Made by a program: the position numbers and the translations under genes
Assembly: GCF_014639655.1 (NCBI RefSeq)
Contig: NZ_BMGB01000002.1
Location: 372,001 to 436,000, forward strand
Direction of reading: 5' to 3'
Length of the DNA stretch: 64,000 nt
Origin: Conyzicola nivalis
Lineage (GTDB): Bacteria; Actinomycetota; Actinomycetes; Actinomycetales; Microbacteriaceae
The notes under the pieces: generated by a model
Database searches by the model: none
What the model saw: the letters and a program-made list of their open reading frames with translations, nothing else
Told to the model about the DNA's origin: nothing
Shown: one piece after another, positions 60,544 to 64,000 of the stretch
Numbering within the stretch: position 1 is the stretch's first letter
How the letters are laid out: each line of letters starts with the position of its first letter

Positions 60544-61131
60544 GTGAGCACAATCACACCGGCGACGACCCGCGGACGCGACGGATCTGCGCGAGACCGC
60601 ATCCTGGATGCCGCGACCGAGTTGTTCTACGCCAACGGGATCCGCGGGACGAGCGCCGATCGGATCATCGAGCAGGCGGGCATCACTAAGGTCACCTTCT
60701 ACCGCCACTTCCGCACCAAGACCGACCTCATCGTCGCCTACCTCGAGCTGCAGGCCGCGGGAGAGCGAGCGGCCATCGAATCCGCCCGCGATCAGGCCGG
60801 TCCAGAAGACGCCCTGTCGAACATCGCGAAGGTCATCGGCACCGCCAGTTGCATGCCCGGATTCCGTGGCTGTCCGTTCATCAACGCCGCCGCCGAGACG
60901 CCCGACCCGGAGGACCCTGTGCGCGTCGTCGTCGACGCGCATCGCCGATGGACACGCGAGGTGCTCGCGGAGATCGCGACGGATGCCGGCGCGGCAGACG
61001 CAGATACCACCGCCGGGCAGCTGCTGATGCTGCGCGACGGGGCGATGGTGAACGGTTACCTGAGCGACCCCGACAAGATCGCTGAGACGCTCCAGATCGC
61101 CTGCCTCGCCGTCATCTCGAGTTCGCGATAG
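60544..61131 (+). CDS. TetR/AcrR-family regulator
   Basis: 195 residues from the GTG at 60544, which has AAGGAGG 5 nt before it; the open frame begins 16 codons earlier. Helix-turn-helix: RDRILDAATELFYANG, TSADRIIEQAGITKVTFYRHF. The C-terminal domain includes CMPGFRGCPFINAAAE, a stretch shared with a TetR group that controls hydrolases and oxidoreductases. It most likely represses the divergent hydrolase gene and itself. Confidence 0.92.
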   Translation: MSTITPATTRGRDGSARDRILDAATELFYANGIRGTSADRIIEQAGITKVTFYRHFRTKTDLIVAYLELQAAGERAAIESARDQAGPEDALSNIAKVIGTASCMPGFRGCPFINAAAETPDPEDPVRVVVDAHRRWTREVLAEIATDAGAADADTTAGQLLMLRDGAMVNGYLSDPDKIAETLQIACLAVISSSR

Positions 61132-61182
61132 CGGCCTGACAGCTACACCGGCTCAGGCGGCCGGCCGCGTCGAGGTCGACCG

Positions 61183-62382
61183 CTACCCGGCGTTGGATCC
61201 GCGTGCACCTGACTTTCTTGCGAAGCCGAGCCGGAAGGTGACGATGCACACGGCGAGCACGACGGCGCCGGCGATGGGGATGAGGCTTGCACCGGCCAGT
61301 CCTGCCGCGGTGGTCGCCACCACCGGGGCGATGGCGATCCCAAGGTATTGGGCGCTAGTGAACCACGACAGGGTGAGGCCTGTAGTAGCCCGGTCGATGG
61401 TGGCCAGGCGGTGCTGAATCGGAATCGTCGCGCCGAGAGCCGTGGCACCCCAGAGGACGAACAACACGACCTCGATCCAGAATGTGCCACCGATGAGCGC
61501 GATGAGCACGAGGATCACTACCTGCATGATCACCAGCTCGGTGAATGTTCTCCGGGCGGAGAAGCGATCGGTGATCGGGCCGGCGATCACGTTCCCGACC
61601 ACCGAGCCGAGGCCGAACGCGAGTAGTAAGAGCGCGAGGAGCCCGCCCGAGCCGCCGGTGGATTCCTCGGTGACGGAGGCGCTGAACAGGTAAACGATGT
61701 TGAAACCGAGGATGAGGAGCAGCGTCGAGACGAGTCCCAGACTGACACGCGCGTCGCGCAACGGGCGCAGTCTCTGACGGACAGAGGCAATCGGGGGAAT
61801 AGGAACGTGACGGACGACGAGGGCGACGGTGACGGCGAGCAGAACCGCGAGGATGGCAATGACGAACAGCGGGGTGCGCCATCCGTATGCTGCTGCGAGG
61901 GCGGTGCCTGCGGGGGCGCCGACGGCGGTCGCGAGGCTGAATCCGAGTGTGACGACGGCGATTGCCGTCGCTACCCGTTTCGGGGGCAGAAGCGCGGGTC
62001 CCGCGGCCGTCGAGGTCGGCACGAGAACAGCTCCACCGAGGGCGCCGATGGCACGACCGACGATAAAGACCTCGATGGTCGGTGCCATTGCGGTGATGAG
62101 GATGCCGATCGCCATGAGGGACAACCCGGAGACGATGAGGGTGGTACGTGAGACGTGGCCGAGCAGTATCGACGCCGCGGGTGCAGCGATGGCGATGACC
62201 AGGGCGTAGACCGTGATCGAGTATCCGACCGTTGCTCGGGTGGTGTCGAATGCCTCGGCCAGGGTGGGGAGTAGTCCGGCGATCACGAATGCGTTCGTGC
62301 CTGTCAGGAACAGCCCTGCGGAGAGGAGGGCGAGTTTCAGGTAGGTCGCGCGGGTCACGGGTGGTTCGTCAGTGGTGCTCAT
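61183..62382 (-). CDS. Major facilitator superfamily drug-efflux-like transporter
   Basis: 399 residues with about twelve helices. The first helix carries LFLTGTNAFVIAGLLPTLAEAFDTT, and ILLGHVSRTTLIVSGL is the loop 2-3 motif, typical of the DHA1 group (AraJ/arabinose-efflux-like and chloramphenicol-efflux relatives). Substrate unknown. It lies downstream of the SDR gene on the same strand, with about 100 bp between them, and could belong to that TetR-controlled unit. Confidence 0.9.
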   Translation of the reverse strand: MSTTDEPPVTRATYLKLALLSAGLFLTGTNAFVIAGLLPTLAEAFDTTRATVGYSITVYALVIAIAAPAASILLGHVSRTTLIVSGLSLMAIGILITAMAPTIEVFIVGRAIGALGGAVLVPTSTAAGPALLPPKRVATAIAVVTLGFSLATAVGAPAGTALAAAYGWRTPLFVIAILAVLLAVTVALVVRHVPIPPIASVRQRLRPLRDARVSLGLVSTLLLILGFNIVYLFSASVTEESTGGSGGLLALLLLAFGLGSVVGNVIAGPITDRFSARRTFTELVIMQVVILVLIALIGGTFWIEVVLFVLWGATALGATIPIQHRLATIDRATTGLTLSWFTSAQYLGIAIAPVVATTAAGLAGASLIPIAGAVVLAVCIVTFRLGFARKSGARGSNAG

Positions 62383-62486
62383 CGGTGGGTTTCCTCAGTG
62401 AGTAGTGATGGTCGTATGGATCCCGCTCGGTGCGGGGTTGATCTTCAGGAGAGGGCTACCCAGTCGTGGTGGTGCGGCCGCCGGGC

Positions 62487-63230
62487 TCAGCTGGGTAGCG
62501 CGGTTCGTCTTCCGCCGTTGGCGGCCACGATCGCGCCATTGACGTAGCTGCTGCCCGACTGGACGAGGAACAGCACGACCGCGGCGATCTCAGCCGGGTC
62601 GCCGATTCGACCGCGTGCCGTCGTGTTGTCCATCGCATCGCCGGCGGCCGCGAGCATCGACTCCGTTCCGAGGGTGCGAACCGGGCCGGAAGCGACGGCG
62701 TTCACACGGATGCCGTGGGCGCCGAACTCAGATGCCCAGTAGTGCGTGAAGACATCGAGGGCAGCTTTTGATGCCCCATAGACAGCACCGGCGGGCATGA
62801 CGGTCGTGGCCGCGCCCGAACTGATGTTCACGATCGCGCCGTAGTTCTGCTCGATCATGTGGGGCACGAGAGCTGCGACCAGTTGGAAGGGTGCGCGTGC
62901 GTTGATGGCGAAGTGCCGGTCGACGCTCTCGGCCGTGGTCGCGAGGGTGGACGCGAACTCGTAGATGCCGGCGTTGTTGACGAGGATGTCGACCGGGCCC
63001 GCCTCGCGGGCTAGCCGCTCGACGTCCCGGGAGTCGCCGAGGTCCGCGGCGACAAACCGAGCAGCGCCCCCGTTGGCGCTGATCGACTCGACCACCTCCG
63101 CTCCCCGCCGGGGATCGCGGCCATGGATGACGACGTCAGCACCGTGCTGCGCGAGCAGCTCCGCCACCGCACGCCCGATGCCCGATGTGGCTCCTGTGAC
63201 GAGGGATGTTCTTCCTGCGAGATCCGACAT
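62487..63230 (-). CDS. Short-chain dehydrogenase/reductase
   Basis: 247 residues from the ATG at 63230, preceded by AAGGAGC. TGATSGIG binds the cofactor; HGRDPRR suggests NADP(H); NNAG is followed by the catalytic Ser region NISSGAATT and YGASK (Tyr and Lys). Ordinary SDR length. It is controlled by the TetR-type regulator encoded divergently: two palindromic operators lie between them. Confidence 0.93.
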   Translation of the reverse strand: MSDLAGRTSLVTGATSGIGRAVAELLAQHGADVVIHGRDPRRGAEVVESISANGGAARFVAADLGDSRDVERLAREAGPVDILVNNAGIYEFASTLATTAESVDRHFAINARAPFQLVAALVPHMIEQNYGAIVNISSGAATTVMPAGAVYGASKAALDVFTHYWASEFGAHGIRVNAVASGPVRTLGTESMLAAAGDAMDNTTARGRIGDPAEIAAVVLFLVQSGSSYVNGAIVAANGGRRTALPS

Positions 63231-63240
63231 GGTGCTCCTT

Positions 63241-63289
63241 TTGGGTTGATTGACCCAATCCTTGCACAGAATGGGTTGATCAACCCATT
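63241..63289. promoter_or_regulatory. Two TetR-type operators
   Basis: AATGGGTTGATCAACCCATT (63270-63289) is a perfect 20-bp palindrome. TTGGGTTGATTGACCCAA (63241-63258) is a related imperfect one. Both share the half-site GGGTTGAT. They lie just upstream of the SDR start and within reach of the regulator's promoter. Confidence 0.85.
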
Positions 63290-63414
63290 CCGCGTGAAAG
63301 GCGTCGCCGAGCACGGGTATACGCACGCATGCGGTGGCAGGGCGCCGCGAAGGTGCCGGGCGTCGCGTCGCGTCGCCGAGCAGCGGGCGACAGGTGAGCG
63401 CGCCCGGATCGCGC

Positions 63415-64000
63415 TCAGGCGGCGAAGGACTCCACGTAGCGGAGCGCGGCGTTCATCGCCGAGCGCATCGGTGTCGACGTCTTCATCGTCTGTCCCAAAA
63501 GAGTGCCTCCTTGGAGGGCCGTGAGCAGCACCATCGACAGCTCGTCGAGATCGGCGTCTGAGCGGAGGTCGCCCCGGTCGCGCATCGCACTGAGACCGTC
63601 TCGCAGCAGGAGCTGCAGACGCGTGAAGGCGCTGCAGAGCTCGACCCTGGTCTGTTCGTCGCCGGGGCTCACCGAGCCGGCGAGCATCGCCAGCGTGCAG
63701 GCGCCGTAGCCACTGTCGTGATCCACATTCTCGACCGCGGCATCGGCCCACGCGTGGAGGGCAACCATGCTGTCGAGCGGACGCAGCATGGGGTGAACGA
63801 CCACCGCTTCCGACTCGGACTGGTGGCTGATGACCGCCCGCACGAGCGCCTGCTTGCTTCCGAAGTAGTGGGCCAGCTGGGATCCGCTGACTCCCGCGGC
63901 CTTGCGCACGTCATCCGCGCTAGTGCCGGCAACGCCGAACTGCCCCATCAAAGTCGCGGCCGTCTCGACGATGTGCTCTTTGGTTGCCTGCCCTTTGCGG
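63415..64000 (-). CDS. TetR/AcrR-family regulator, N-terminus outside window
   Basis: The frame stays open to the right edge: upstream of the apparent start at 63951 it reads RKGQATKEHIVETAATLM, the usual first helix of TetR proteins, so the true start is beyond 64000. Helix-turn-helix: GTSADDVRKAAGVSGSQLAHYFGSKQAL. The ligand-binding domain is complete. It faces the SDR gene and presumably binds the palindromes at 63241-63289. Confidence 0.9.
   Translation of the reverse strand, partial: RKGQATKEHIVETAATLMGQFGVAGTSADDVRKAAGVSGSQLAHYFGSKQALVRAVISHQSESEAVVVHPMLRPLDSMVALHAWADAAVENVDHDSGYGACTLAMLAGSVSPGDEQTRVELCSAFTRLQLLLRDGLSAMRDRGDLRSDADLDELSMVLLTALQGGTLLGQTMKTSTPMRSAMNAALRYVESFAA

Overview
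This window is high-GC actinobacterial chromosome, most likely from a member of Microbacteriaceae. The codon usage is strongly G/C-ending, starts are often GTG or TTG, and many genes are short and tightly coupled. The small conserved families (DUF2277, DUF3072, DUF4349), a LAXTG-type sorting signal and several intergenic palindromic repeat families fit that group. It reads as ordinary chromosome with accessory islands; I see no phage, insertion sequence or CRISPR array. Family names rest on motifs read by eye; no database search was run.

Layout. 1-554: end of a family PL11-like rhamnogalacturonan lyase, then tRNA-Arg(CCT). 690-6477: small membrane protein, a TetR regulator divergent from an alpha/beta hydrolase that has lost its serine nucleophile, PlsC, a VOC protein, a zinc alcohol dehydrogenase, DUF2277, glutaminase and DUF3072. 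6626-9325: arginine deiminase with its arginine/ornithine antiporter. 9410-12320: SGNH hydrolase, several very small genes including a 23-aa one, and an AraC/VOC pair. 12458-17760: two large secreted proteins back to back, a four-repeat lamin-tail protein with a LASTG anchor and a GH18 chitinase. 17918-24677: a YeiH-type exporter, then a Pls/PosA-like NRPS, an M1 metallopeptidase and a phosphopantetheinyl transferase. 24682-29995: a coiled-coil membrane protein and a very large helicase-like protein with broken ATPase motifs. 30218-34389: mscL, a cysteine-less FmdB-like protein, 5-formyl-THF cyclo-ligase, galU, a RimJ-like acetyltransferase, a membrane protein and tRNA-Ala(CGC). 34440-38860: DUF4349 lipoprotein, a hydrophilic small protein, an aldo/keto reductase, a hydrolase and an MFS transporter.

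38950-42776 holds a ribonucleotide reductase operon. Its promoter carries DnaA-box-like and NrdR-box-like sites. The small subunit has the residue pattern of class Ic (Mn/Fe) enzymes, with Phe at the radical-tyrosine site and Glu as first metal ligand at exact chlamydial spacing. The redox-active CxxC tail expected on the large subunit lies in its own 22-codon reading frame overlapping the large-subunit stop codon. A tRNA(CAT) follows. 42928-48876 holds an acyl-CoA ligase and a coupled three-gene operon: cysteine-synthase-like PLP enzyme, FMN monooxygenase, and an aromatic-amino-acid-lyase homologue without the MIO triad. 49164-52946 is an HrpA-type helicase with a palindromic repeat built in frame into its coding sequence. 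53112-56750 is an ABC exporter plus two-component system. 56829-64000 holds a membrane-bound hydrolase, a quinone-reductase-like flavoprotein, and two TetR-controlled divergent units whose palindromic operators are visible.

The strongest candidates for something not yet described are the class Ic reductase with a detached redox tail, the Pls-like synthetase/peptidase pair whose adenylation signature reads as lysine-like, and the operon built around the MIO-less lyase homologue. Several otherwise recognisable proteins have lost key residues: the helicase-like Walker lysine, the hydrolase serine, the FmdB cysteines and the MIO triad.
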